From NCBI GenBank assembly GCA_963787375.1, contig CAWBCR010000023.1, forward strand, positions 1 through 27,054: a stretch of DNA of 27,054 nt. The letters run 5' to 3'. This document shows, one piece after another, positions 1-7,487 of this stretch (position 1 is its first letter; each line of letters starts with the position of its first letter). The notes beneath the pieces are model-generated. The model worked only from the letters and a program-made list of their open reading frames with translations, ran no database searches and was not told the DNA's origin. The position numbers and the translations under genes were made by a program. Source of the stretch: CAWBCR01 sp963787375 (lineage in GTDB: Bacteria; Chloroflexota; Anaerolineae; Aggregatilineales; UBA3940).

Positions 1-679
1 AAACCCGACCTCGTCAGCAACCAGATGGTATACGGCTGGGGGCTGACGCTGCTCGCGCCGTTTGTGACGGCGGTGATCGCGGGCGTGCTGACCTCGCGGG
101 CGGCGCATGGCGAGGCGTTCAGGATGCTGCGGCTGACACCGCTGGCACCGAAGCGCGATCGTGCGGGGGCTGATGGCGGCAGCGCTGTTCCGCGTCCGGG
201 TGCTGCTGGCGGTGGTCGTGGGGGTAATGCCGCCGCTGCTCGTCGGGCCGTTCTACGTCATGCTGGAGCTCAGTATTACCTGGGCGGCAGCGACGGCCCC
301 GCCTGGTATCCGCCGGTACTCCGCCGCAGATGTACGTGCTGGTCTGGTCGCTGGTGATGCTGGCAATGGTCGTCGGGGCGTGGTGCCTGAACTTTCTCGC
401 GCGGCGGCGGGCGCGTGGTTCGGGCTGCGACACCGCCAGCCGGCGCTGGCCGGGGCGTTCGCCGCCGGGCTGATACTGCTGCCGCTGGTGCTGGGGCTGG
501 TCGGGCTGGCGCTGCTGGGACCGGCGCTGCTGATACCTTTCGGCTCGAACGGCACCGCGCTGCGCCTCGTCTTGTGGGTGTGGGTGTTCTTTGCCGCGGT
601 GCCGCTGCTGATGACGTGGGGGATGATGGGCGCGGCGGCGAAGCGCTGTGAGACCGCCCCGCCGGTGCCCGCCGCCTGA
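1..679 (+). pseudogene. ABC-2-type permease-like membrane protein, 5'-truncated and frame-disrupted
   Basis: The window opens inside this gene. Hydrophobic coding sequence runs in frame 1 from the edge (MVYGWGLTLLAPFVTAVIAG). It moves to frame 2 near 145 (LMAAALFRVRVLLAVVVG), to frame 3 near 330 (MYVLVWSLVMLAMVVGAW), and back to frame 2 near 410, ending at the TGA at 677-679. Joined, these pieces give several membrane segments and a signature, LRLTPL followed by an IxRGxxxAALFRxR stretch, that recurs in the next gene. I infer a membrane component of an ABC-2-like exporter, as such proteins often pair with an ATPase, but no ATPase is in view. At least three frame changes in under 700 bases suggest a decayed gene or poor local sequence. 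The family call is moderate and the coding nature is fairly secure. Confidence 0.55.
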
Positions 680-691
680 CAGGGGAAAAAG

Positions 692-1405
692 ATGAAAGCA
701 GAGATGCTGCTGTGGTCAAACCCCATTTACCTGCGGCTGGCGCGGGCCGGGGGCCTGCGGACGCTTAAGGGCGCGCTGCGGCTGGCGGCGATCCTGGGGG
801 GCCTCGGGCTGGTATGGGGTATCGCCGACACGCTGGCCGGCCCGGCCAGCGTGTCATGTTTCGGCGCGCTCGGGCTGCTGGCGTGGGCGCTGCTGATCGC
901 CACGCCGCCGGTGGTGGCCGTATCCGCCGCCGGGGTGGCAGCCGGTGACGCGCAGAGCGAAGCGACCAGCTGATGCAAGCTGACAAAGCTGAGCGAGCAC
1001 GAGATCGCGCGCGGGTATGCGCTGGTCGCGCTGACGCGCTGCCGGGCGCTGGCGGCCCCGGCGGTCGCGCTAGCGCCGAGTGCGGTGCTGTACGCGGCGC
1101 AGTACACAGCCGGCTTCGGCATCGGCCCGGCAGTCGAGGTCGCCGCGTGCGCAGTGGGGTTCCGGCGCCGATCCTGATTGGGGCAGGGGGCGGGGCGCGG
1201 CTGGGGATGCGCTGGCCGTACCCGGCGCTGGCCTCGGCGGCAGCGGGCGTGGTGATCGGGGGCGCGTCGGTGGCCGGCGTGGTGGTGGTACCAGGCCGAC
1301 GGGCTGGGGCGGCCTAGCCCGATCTGGACGGTTGGGCTGTGCGGCGCGCTGCCGCTGCTGCTGGCCTGGCTGGCGCTGCGCGGTGCGTCGCACCGCCGCG
1401 CCTGA
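692..1405 (+). pseudogene. second ABC-2-type permease-like membrane protein, disrupted
   Basis: The start ATG at 692 follows the ribosome-binding sequence GGGGAAAAAG, 12 bases after the previous gene, so the two are probably co-transcribed. Frame 2 encodes hydrophobic segments (RLAAILGGLGLVWGIA, ALGLLAWALLIATPPVVAV) and then meets an in-frame TGA at 971. The same frame resumes directly after it with LTKLSEHEIARGYALVALTRCR, which matches the signature of the upstream gene. A one-base shift before the TGA would read DQLMQ, so a pair of nearby indels explains it better than a point nonsense mutation. A further excursion into frame 1 near 1165-1285 carries the next membrane segment, and frame 2 resumes to the TGA at 1403-1405. 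The upstream gene looks like a paralogue. Confidence 0.5.
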
Positions 1406-1438
1406 GCGCTGGCCGCAGCCACACGACCGGCCCGCCGG

Positions 1439-2005
1439 CTAGGGCGCGTCCGCGATCTGTTTCAGCACCAGCTTGCGCGAGTGCAGGTCGATGGCGGACC
1501 ACTCGTTATCGGGGGCCACGCTGCGCCGCTCGATGATCTCCAGAAAACCGCGGATCACGCGCTCGCTGGCCACATCCAGCGAACATTTCTGCTGATCGGA
1601 CAGCACCAGGATCGCGTCGCTGATCCCCAGGATGGCCTGCCAGCGCACCCGCTTGTCGAAGGTGAGCAACTGGCCGGCGGCCATGATGATCGTATCGGCG
1701 ATGACGGTGGCAAGCTGCACCGGGCGCTGCTTGAGCGGCCCGGCGACCTCGGCCAGGTTGTAGACCGAGATCGTATCGGGCAGCGCGCCGATGGGCGAGG
1801 CGCGTCGAAACGACAGCACCTGGTCTTCGGCCTGGTGCATCACCTGGTGAACGAGGTTGAGGTAGTGGGTGTTGGCGAACATCTGGTCGCCGCTGATGTA
1901 TTTCTGGAGCTTAGCCGACGGCTCGCCCCTGAGGACGTAATCCGCGATATCCAGCGGGCGGAACGGGCCCGTGCCCTTAACCTGCACATCCTGCTGATTG
2001 TTCAT
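1439..2005 (-). CDS. hypothetical protein, 188 aa
   Basis: This is an uninterrupted reading frame from an ATG at 2003-2005 to a stop at 1439-1441, converging on the disrupted membrane gene that ends at 1405. I do not recognise the family. The product has no signal peptide and no obvious membrane segment. It looks mixed helical and soluble, with hydrophobic stretches such as LATVIADTIIMAAGQLLTF and ILGISDAILVL that are too short or too polar for clear membrane spans. The upstream sequence has only a weak purine-rich match (GGGGTGAC) before the ATG. It appears monocistronic. The absence of frameshifts over 188 codons and sensible amino-acid composition support a real gene. No function can be assigned. 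Confidence 0.7.
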   Translation of the reverse strand: MNNQQDVQVKGTGPFRPLDIADYVLRGEPSAKLQKYISGDQMFANTHYLNLVHQVMHQAEDQVLSFRRASPIGALPDTISVYNLAEVAGPLKQRPVQLATVIADTIIMAAGQLLTFDKRVRWQAILGISDAILVLSDQQKCSLDVASERVIRGFLEIIERRSVAPDNEWSAIDLHSRKLVLKQIADAP

Positions 2006-2137
2006 GGTGTCACCCCGGCACCCCTTTATCGACCATACCCTATCCCATACGACGCCGGGGCCGCCCGGCGGTCCACCCGGCGTAAAGCGTCACCCCTATG
2101 ATACAGGAAGCTGCGGCAGATGCCAAGCGTCCTTTGT

Positions 2138-2339
2138 TCCCATCGGAGCGTGACAAAGGGGGGTGGTTGAAGTGGCCCTGCCCGCCCGACGATCAATCGT
2201 CGGCCCATGAATAGTCTGTCGGCTGGAAGCCGACCCCGGAAACCGCGCCACGTTCCGGGCCGGCTTGAACCCGACGCACCATAGATAGTATGAGGATTTG
2301 ATCCCCTTTGTCACGCTATCTATGTCCCATCAGAGCGTA
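2138..2339. repeat. compound repeat element with hairpins and inverted ends
   Basis: The roughly 400-base gap between the hypothetical gene and moeA holds nested repeats. A perfect 14-base inverted pair, GCGTGACAAAGGGG at 2148-2161 and its complement at 2303-2316, encloses two hairpins: CCGACGAT-CA-ATCGTCGG (2186-2203) and GTCGGC-TGGAA-GCCGAC (2218-2234). A further inverted pair, CATAGATAG and CTATCTATG, lies at 2280-2288 and 2316-2324. Outside these, the near-identical direct repeats TCCCATCGGAGCGT (2138-2151) and TCCCATCAGAGCGT (2326-2339) frame the whole. The two hairpins belong to the family seen at 4536 and 6100. I see no gene here. Confidence 0.65.
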
Positions 2340-2348
2340 TCATTCGGG

Positions 2349-2354
2349 TACAAT
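2349..2354 (+). promoter_or_regulatory. candidate -10 element for the moeA-type gene
   Basis: TACAAT lies 54 bases before the ATG at 2409. There is no convincing -35 box. The spacing to the gene resembles that of the other -10-like sites in this window. A ribosome-binding sequence, AAAGGA at 2397-2402, lies six bases before the ATG. Confidence 0.35.
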
Positions 2355-2408
2355 AACTGTAACAGCCCCGACAGCCTGCACACGCAGCGATGAGCCAAAG
2401 GATCACCT

Positions 2409-4501
2409 ATGCCGAAACGCAGCGTTTACCTGCACGATATCCCCAAAGACGAAGCCTGGGCGGCGTTCGTCGCCGCGCTGGAGGCCGCCGGGCTGTGGGA
2501 GCCGTTCCCCGGCGAGATGGTGCCGCTGAGCGAGGCGCTGGGGCGCGTCACCGCCGAGCCGGTGTGGGCGGTGGTCAGCGCGCCGAGCTACCACGCCAGC
2601 GCGATGGACGGCTACGCGGTGCGCGCCCGCGACACGTCCGAGGCGTCGGAGACGCACCCGGTGACACTGCGGCTGGTCGAGGATGACGCCGCCGTCGAGC
2701 GCGCCGAACGTCCGGCGAAGGCAGTGAACACCGGGCACGCCATGCCTGCCTGGGCCGAACTCGGCGATCATGATCGAGCACGTGCAGCCGGGCGCCGACC
2801 CCGCCGACCTGCTGATCCGCGCCTCGGTCGCGCCGTGGCAGCACGTCCGGCAGATGGGCGAAGACATGGTCGCGACCGAACTGGTGCTGCCGGCCAACCA
2901 CACGCTGCGGGCGGTCGACCTAGGCGCGGTGGCGGGCAGCGGCCACGCCGAGATCGCGGTGCGCCGCCGCCCGCGCGTGGCGATCATCCCCACCGGATCG
3001 GAGCTGATCTCGGTGGAGGACGCGGCAGATCAGTCGACGGCCTGCGCCGGGCCACATCATTGAGTTCAACAGCCTGGTGCTGGCGGCGCAGGTCGAGGCG
3101 TGGGGCGGCGAGGCGTCGCGCTGGCAGATCGTGCCCGACGACTACGACGCGATCAAGGATGAGGTGACCTACGCCGCACAGACGCACGACCTGGTGCTGG
3201 TCAACGCCGGGTCGAGCGCGGGCAGCGAGGATTACACCGCGCACGTGATCCGCGAGCTGGGCGAGGTGCTGGTGCACGGCATCGCGGTGCGGCCCGGCCA
3301 CCCGGTGATCTTCGGGATGGTGGGAGGGGCACCCCCCACCCCTGACCCCTCCCCCACTCAGGGGGGAGGGGAAGCAGCGGTGGCGGGCAGTGAGTCCTCC
3401 CATCTCCCCATTGTGGGAGAAGTGCCGGGGGTGAGGGGCCATTTCACCCCCATCATCGGCGTGCCGGGCTACCCCGTCTCGGCGGCGCTGACCGGCGAGA
3501 TGTTCGTCGAGCCGCTGCTGAGCCGATGGCTGGGCCGCCCCGCCGACGAGCCGCTGACGCTGCAGGCGACCGTCTCGCGCAAGGTGGCCTCGCCGCCCGG
3601 CGACGACGACTACGTGCGCGTCACGGTGGGGCAGGTGGGCAAGCGGGTGATCGCGACGCCGCTGTCACGCGGGGCGGGGGTGATCACGTCGCTGGTGCGC
3701 GCCGATGGCATCGTGCGCATCCCGCGATTCTCGGAGGGGGTCGACGCGGGCGCGGAGGTGACGGTGCACCTGTACCGCACGCCGCACGAGATCGCGCGGA
3801 CCATCGTCGCCATTGGCAGCCACGACATGACGCTCGACCTGCTGGCGCAGTTCCTGGCGGAGCGCGCGCCGGGCATGCGGCTGTCGTCGGCCAACGTGGG
3901 CAGCCTGGGCGGGCTGATCGCGCTGAAGCGCGGCGAGGCGCACCTGGCCGGATCGCACCTGCTGGACCCCGCGACCGGCGACTACAACTGGTCGTACATC
4001 GACCAGTATCTGAAGGGGCAGGACGTGGCGCTGGTGACGCTGGTGCGGCGCGAGCAGGGGCTGATCGTCGCACCGGGCAACCCGAAGGGCGTAGGCGGCT
4101 TCGACGACCTGACCCGCGACGACGTGGGGTACGTCAACCGGCAGCGGGGGGCGGGGACGCGCATCCTGCTGGACTACGAGCTTTCGCAGCGCGGCATCGA
4201 CCCGGCGCAGGTGCGCGGCTACGGGCGCGAGGAATACACGCACCTGGCGGTCGCGGCGGCGATCAGCAGCGGGACGGCAGACGCCGGGCTGGGGGTGCGG
4301 GCGGCAGCGCGCGCGCTCGACCTGGACTTCGTGCCGGTGGGCTGGGAGCGCTACGACCTGGTCATCCCGCGCGCGTTCTACGAGTTGGCGCTGCTCGCGC
4401 CGCTGCTGGCGCTGCTGCACGACGAGGGGTTCCGGGCGGCGGTCGCCGCGCTGCCGGGGTATGACGTGGGGCCGATGGGGGAGGTGGTGGAGCGACCATA
4501 A
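2409..4501 (+). CDS. moeA: MoeA-type molybdopterin biosynthesis protein with C-terminal PBP-like domain (two frameshifts)
   Basis: MoeA inserts molybdate into adenylylated molybdopterin in the cytoplasm. The MoeA N-terminal domain is clear (VPLSEALGRVTAEPVWAVV, HASAMDGYAVRARD), then a MogA-like domain (RVAIIPTGSELISVED, LVLVNAGSSAGSEDYTAHV, GVPGYPVSAAL), a C-terminal MoeA domain (to about 3790), and a PBP-like domain (GSHDMTLDLLAQFLAERAPG to the end) of the kind linked with molybdate or cofactor sensing. The frame moves from 3 to 1 near 2755 and from 1 to 2 near 3040. Each shift fits one extra base, for example a G in GCCGAACTC, and removing both gives about 696 residues. Bases 3328-3448 add about 38 foreign residues between GMVGG and PIIGVPGYP. 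The MoeA call is secure, but whether the gene works is not. No other molybdenum gene is nearby. Confidence 0.85.
3328..3448. repeat. GC-rich palindromic repeat inserted in-frame in moeA
   Basis: Two hairpins lie in the coding sequence: CCCCTCCCCC (3346-3355) pairs with GGGGGAGGGG (3362-3371), and CTCCCA (3397-3402) pairs with TGGGAG (3414-3419). GGGGGTGAGGGG follows at 3427-3438. The encoded stretch (PPTPDPSPTQGGGE and onward) has no place in MoeA and interrupts the conserved region before VPGYPVSAAL. It resembles the intergenic element at 10219-10319. Its exact ends are uncertain by about 10 bases. Confidence 0.7.
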
Positions 4502-4713
4502 TGGGCATCGCGGGTTCCGCCCGGCGAGGTTGCGCCCCGGCGATCAATCGCCGGGCTAGGTGCCCGCTCGTGGCACTCGCGGGCAGGCAAGTCCGCTGGA
4601 AGCGGACTTATGAACGTTGGCTGAGGATGGCCGCCTGCGCGAGTGAAGGTCGCGACTGTCGGCACGCCAGGGGGTTACGGCGTGGAGCCGATGGGGGGCG
4701 GTGGGGCGACCAT
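4456..4713. repeat. imperfect direct repeats of the moeA tail flanking a hairpin element
   Basis: The last coding bases of moeA (4456-4499, encoding GYDVGPMGEVVERP) reappear in altered form at 4671-4713, where the same frame would read GGYGVEPMGGGGATM. Both copies share GCCGATGGGGG and end in GCGACCAT. The hairpin element at 4514-4608 lies between them. The second copy has no gene attached and looks like a duplicated remnant. Confidence 0.55.
4514..4608. repeat. triple-hairpin repeat, copy 2
   Basis: Three hairpins follow each other: CCCGGCGAT-CA-ATCGCCGGG near 4536-4555, GCCCGC with GCGGGC near 4562-4584, and GTCCGC-TGGAA-GCGGAC at 4591-4607. Bases 4536-4597 match 6100-6161 with three differences over 62 bases. 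The first and third hairpins correspond to those at 2186-2234. A short segment, GTTCCGCCCGGCGA at 4514-4527, also precedes copy 3. Confidence 0.75.
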
Positions 4714-4721
4714 GATATACT
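4713..4721 (+). promoter_or_regulatory. candidate extended -10 promoter element
   Basis: TGATATACT is an extended -10 form (TG, one base, TATACT), 48 bases before the ATG at 4770. No good -35 box is seen. It overlaps the end of the degenerate moeA-tail repeat. Confidence 0.45.
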
Positions 4722-4769
4722 GGTGGATGCCTTCTCTTTACCCTCTTCGATTATCCGGGAGCACAACAC

Positions 4770-5310
4770 ATGGACGGCGGCGATAAACCACCCCTCACCA
4801 GAGAAGACGTCGATCTGGAGTATAACTCGCTGCGCGGCGAGATCATCAAGCGCATCGAGCTGCGGCAGCAGATGGTCACCGTCACGCTGACGATTGCCGG
4901 CGTCTTTCTGGGCGTCGGCATCACCAACAAGGCGGTCGCGCTGGTCTACCCGCCGATTGCCTACTTTCCTGGCGGTGGGCTGGGCGCAGAACGACATGAA
5001 GATCCGCGACATCTCCACCTACATCCGCGAGCGGATGGAGAAGCGCGCGCCATTCCTTGACTGGGAAAGCGAGCAGCAGCGGCGGCGCGAAGCGACGCAC
5101 GGCAAACAATGGCGTTTCATCATCCTCTCGCACAGCGGCATTTTCGTGTTCACGCAGCTGATCGCGATCCTCGTCGCCGGGTTCGGTTTCACGGTGATAC
5201 CCGTCTCGCCGCTGGAATGGGCGCTGCTGGGTGTGGATGTGCTCGCCGTGCTGCTGGTGCTGCGCATCGCCGGGCAGACCAGCCGCGTGTCGCGCAGGGC
5301 GGACGAATGA
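4770..5310 (+). CDS. small membrane protein of unknown function (one frameshift)
   Basis: GGGAG at 4756-4760 precedes the ATG at 4770. The product begins with a charged segment (EYNSLRGEIIKRIELRQQMV), then a membrane span (VTLTIAGVFLGVGITNKAVA). The frame changes from 3 to 1 near 4962, where one extra base in GCCTACTTT breaks the continuation PPIATFLAVGWAQNDMKIRD. After a charged stretch (IRERMEKRAPFLDWESEQQR), two hydrophobic segments follow (FVFTQLIAILVAGFGFTVI, EWALLGVDVLAVLLVLRIAG). Repaired, it is about 179 residues with three or four membrane spans. I recognise the general style of an uncharacterised membrane family but no named domain. The smooth join on removing one base favours an indel over two separate genes. 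Confidence 0.65.
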
Positions 5311-5357
5311 CGGTGGCGCGGTGAGCGCCTGCGACGTGGCGCTGGCCTGCTCATCGC

Positions 5358-5365
5358 TGTATGAT
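5358..5365 (+). promoter_or_regulatory. candidate -10 element
   Basis: TATGAT at 5360-5365, with TG directly before it, lies 41 bases ahead of the ATG at 5401. No clear -35 box is visible, so support is modest. Confidence 0.35.
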
Positions 5366-5400
5366 CAGGCGAACGTGAGTGGACACAGAGGGGATGAGCG

Positions 5401-5982
5401 ATGAGCAAGATACGTGTCTTCGGCGGGCTGGCTGCGCTGGCAGCGATGCTGATCCTCGTGCTGCCGGTCTACGCCAAAGGGCCGCCTGACCAGGTGACCA
5501 TCAGCGGGCCGGGCATTCGGGGCGAGATCGTGATTGCCCACTCAGCGCTATTGAATGCGTTCAGCTTCTACGAATTCAACGATCTCAATCGCCGCATGGA
5601 CGCGCCTGCGGTAACGCCGGGAGAGGGGTACCACATCACCCGCTACGTGCGTCAGAACGGCGGCGGGCCGGACGACCTGATGGTGTGGGACACCCTCACC
5701 TATTATCTGAACCCGGACGGGCCGGGCTACCTGTACTTCGACGGCCTCGACCCATCCATCGGCGGCACGGAGGGCCAGGGCGAATGGTACCTGCCCAGCG
5801 AAGCCGGTGACGCCGCCATGAAGCAGATCCTCGCCGCGTATGGCGTGGGCGCTGCCGGCGGTGGGATGCGTTCCGGGCTGCCGGCTGCTGCCGGAGTGGC
5901 GGCGCTGGGACTGCTCATTGTCGGGGCGGGGATCGCCGCCCGCCGATCAGAGACCCGCGCAGCGGCAGCCGCCGGGCTGTGA
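5401..5982 (+). CDS. secreted hypothetical protein with C-terminal membrane anchor
   Basis: The ATG at 5401 follows a purine-rich GAGGGGATGAGCG. The first 25 residues form a typical signal peptide (MSKIRVFGG, a hydrophobic core, then VYAKG), with likely cleavage after YA. The mature part carries an extracytoplasmic domain rich in Gly, Tyr and Asp (GEGYHITRYVRQNG, LTYYLNPDGPGYLYFDG). Near the C-terminus a hydrophobic span (AGVAALGLLIVGAGIAA) is followed by RRSE, a single-span anchor with a positive cytoplasmic end. No LPXTG or PEP-type sorting motif is present. I do not recognise the central domain. The gene stands alone, with a terminator-like hairpin about 50 bases downstream. It could be a surface or periplasmic protein; its function is unknown. 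Confidence 0.8.
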   Translation: MSKIRVFGGLAALAAMLILVLPVYAKGPPDQVTISGPGIRGEIVIAHSALLNAFSFYEFNDLNRRMDAPAVTPGEGYHITRYVRQNGGGPDDLMVWDTLTYYLNPDGPGYLYFDGLDPSIGGTEGQGEWYLPSEAGDAAMKQILAAYGVGAAGGGMRSGLPAAAGVAALGLLIVGAGIAARRSETRAAAAAGL

Positions 5983-6029
5983 CATAGCGGGTACGCGCGC
6001 TATCACAGCGCGATCTCGACCGTCCATCG

Positions 6030-6058
6030 CAGGGGCACGGCGTGTTGTGCCCCTGTTT
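6030..6058 (+). terminator. terminator-like hairpin after the secreted protein
   Basis: CAGGGGCAC (6030-6038) pairs perfectly with GTGCCCCTG (6047-6055) across an 8-base loop, followed by a short T run (TTTGCATTT). The T run is weak for an intrinsic terminator, and the stem could instead be a repeated genomic hairpin. Confidence 0.45.
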
Positions 6059-6092
6059 GCATTTGCGGGAGCGCCCCACGCGCATCGTGCGT

Positions 6093-6161
6093 GGTTCCGC
6101 CCGGCGATCAATCGCCGGGCCAGGCGCCCGCTCGTGGCACTCGCGGGCAGACAAGTCCGCT
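6093..6161. repeat. triple-hairpin repeat, copy 3, joined to IS30 remnant
   Basis: Bases 6100-6161 repeat 4536-4597 with three differences. The first hairpin (CCCGGCGAT-CA-ATCGCCGGG) and the second (GCCCGC with GCGGGC) are intact. The third is altered: its left arm GTCCGC matches copy 2, but the loop is inverted (TTCCA) and the right arm GCCGAC matches copy 1. This is exactly where the sequence becomes IS30-type transposase coding on the minus strand. Confidence 0.7.
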
Positions 6162-6475
6162 TCCAGCCGACCGGCGATCTGGTCCGGGCTCCAGCCCTCG
6201 CGCAGATGCTGCGTCACATAGGCGTACACGTCCGGGTTCTTCAGGGGCTGCTTGCCGTGCGCGCTCTTCTCGGCCCGCTCCCACGCTTCCCCCTGCGCGT
6301 GGATCGCCACATAGCTGCCCTGCCACGCGTTCCGCTTCAGCTCACGCCCAATGCTCGACACATGCCGCCCCAACCGCCGTGCACACTCGCCGTTGGACAC
6401 CCCCTGCGCCTTCCATCTCGCCAGTTCGTCTCGTTCCCTCGGCGTCAGTTTGCTGTGATGTCCTTTCGTTCCCAT
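6162..6475 (-). pseudogene. IS30-family transposase, N-terminal fragment
   Basis: Read on the minus strand from the ATG at 6475 (GGAGGG just upstream), the product shows the IS30-type N-terminal region: HHSKLTPRERDELARWKAQG, then a helix-turn-helix with GRHVSSIGRELKRN, and the WSPDQIAGRLEAD motif that precedes the catalytic core in this family. The DDE catalytic domain is absent. After GRLEAD the frame enters the hairpin repeat and reads unrelated residues to 5915. The fragment is therefore truncated after roughly 100 codons of a family usually above 300 residues, and cannot be active. Sequence just beyond the start (GGGTTGCAATCGATTATAG near 6494) may be the element's terminal inverted repeat, which I infer only from resemblance to IS30 ends. 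Confidence 0.75.
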
Positions 6476-6562
6476 CCCTCCATTCTAGCGGAGGGGTTGC
6501 AATCGATTATAGAACTTGGGGAGCATTGTTGAAAAGCGGTCGATCCGGGAGCGCGAGCAACC

Positions 6563-7487
6563 ATGAGTGACAGCGAAGTTCTGACGGTCGCGCTGGTGGG
6601 TCAATGGGGCATCGGGGTCACGTGGCGCTCCGAGCGGGGATTAGTGCGGTACATGCGGGCACACGGCAAAGGGCTGTTTCCGAGCATGCTGGGCCGCAGC
6701 CAGTTCAATGCACGGGTCCGGAACCTGTTTGGCGTGTCTGTGGAGTTGCAGCGATTTATGGCGGTCCTATTGAGCAGCCCTGACGAGTTGTACGAATGCG
6801 TGGACTGCCAGCCGGTGCCGGCCTTCAGCAGCGGTCAGGCCCTGCGCGATCCCGGTCACTGGTTGTTTGAAAGCACCATCGGACGGGGCGGACGGGTCCT
6901 TTCTTCTACGGCGACCACCTGCTGGCAGCCGTCACGCCCACCGGCGCAGTGACCGGCTGGCTGCTGGGGACAGCCTATATCCAGGACCGCTGGTTGATGG
7001 AGGCCTTCTTGAGCAGTCGGGCCGGCCAGTTGCAGTGTGTAGGGCCACCGCCCAACACCCATGAGCCCTACGCCGAGCGGGCACAGCCCCCGCTGGGCGA
7101 TCCCGGGCCGCCCGCTCCGCTAGGCCCTGGACAGCGCGGGTCTACCTGGCTGATAAAGGCTTCAATGGCAGTCGTTGGGCCACCCATTGGATGGACAGCT
7201 ACCTGAACCACTGTCATTACCGTTCCGCCACAATGTGCCTTCCACCTGGACACCCCAGGACAAGACCTGGCTGGCCCATCACCGTCAGATTGATCCAGAC
7301 GGCCTTTGCCTTCCTCGACATAGTTTTTGGAATCACGCACCTCAATGCCCATTCCCGGTGGGGCAGCTGACCCGTATCGCCGCGAAGACGGCCTCCTACA
7401 ATCCGGGATTGTTCATCAACCGTTCGCTCAACCGCCAGCCTGGAGCCTTAGCTACCTTTGTTATGTTAATTCCGGACAAGCCTTCAA
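6563..7487 (+). pseudogene. decayed IS982-like DDE transposase
   Basis: Transposase-like segments appear in order but in different frames: MSDSEVLTVALVGQWGIG at 6563 with RSQFNARVRNLFG and ECVDCQPVPA; then LLAAVTPTGAVTGWLLGTAY near 6920-6975 and DRWLMEAFLSSRAGQLQ; VYLADKGFNGSRWATHWM at 7140; HLNAHSRWG near 7345; and GQLTRIAAKTASYNPGLFIN after another shift at about 7367. At least three frame changes occur. The order and motifs match DDE transposases with a SDSEVLT start, which I associate with the IS982 group; an IS4-type assignment is possible. The N-terminal 25-30 residues normal for this group are not in frame. The right end lies close to, or inside, the 3' end of the dppC-type gene. Confidence 0.7.

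Noticed and set aside
971..973. In-frame TGA as a selenocysteine codon
   Set aside because: No SECIS-like hairpin was evident and the protein is a membrane component with no reason for selenocysteine. Neighbouring frame changes favour nearby indels.
2186..6161. Repeated hairpins as a CRISPR array
   Set aside because: Copies are about 2 and 1.5 kb apart, with genes between them and no regular spacers; no cas gene is present.
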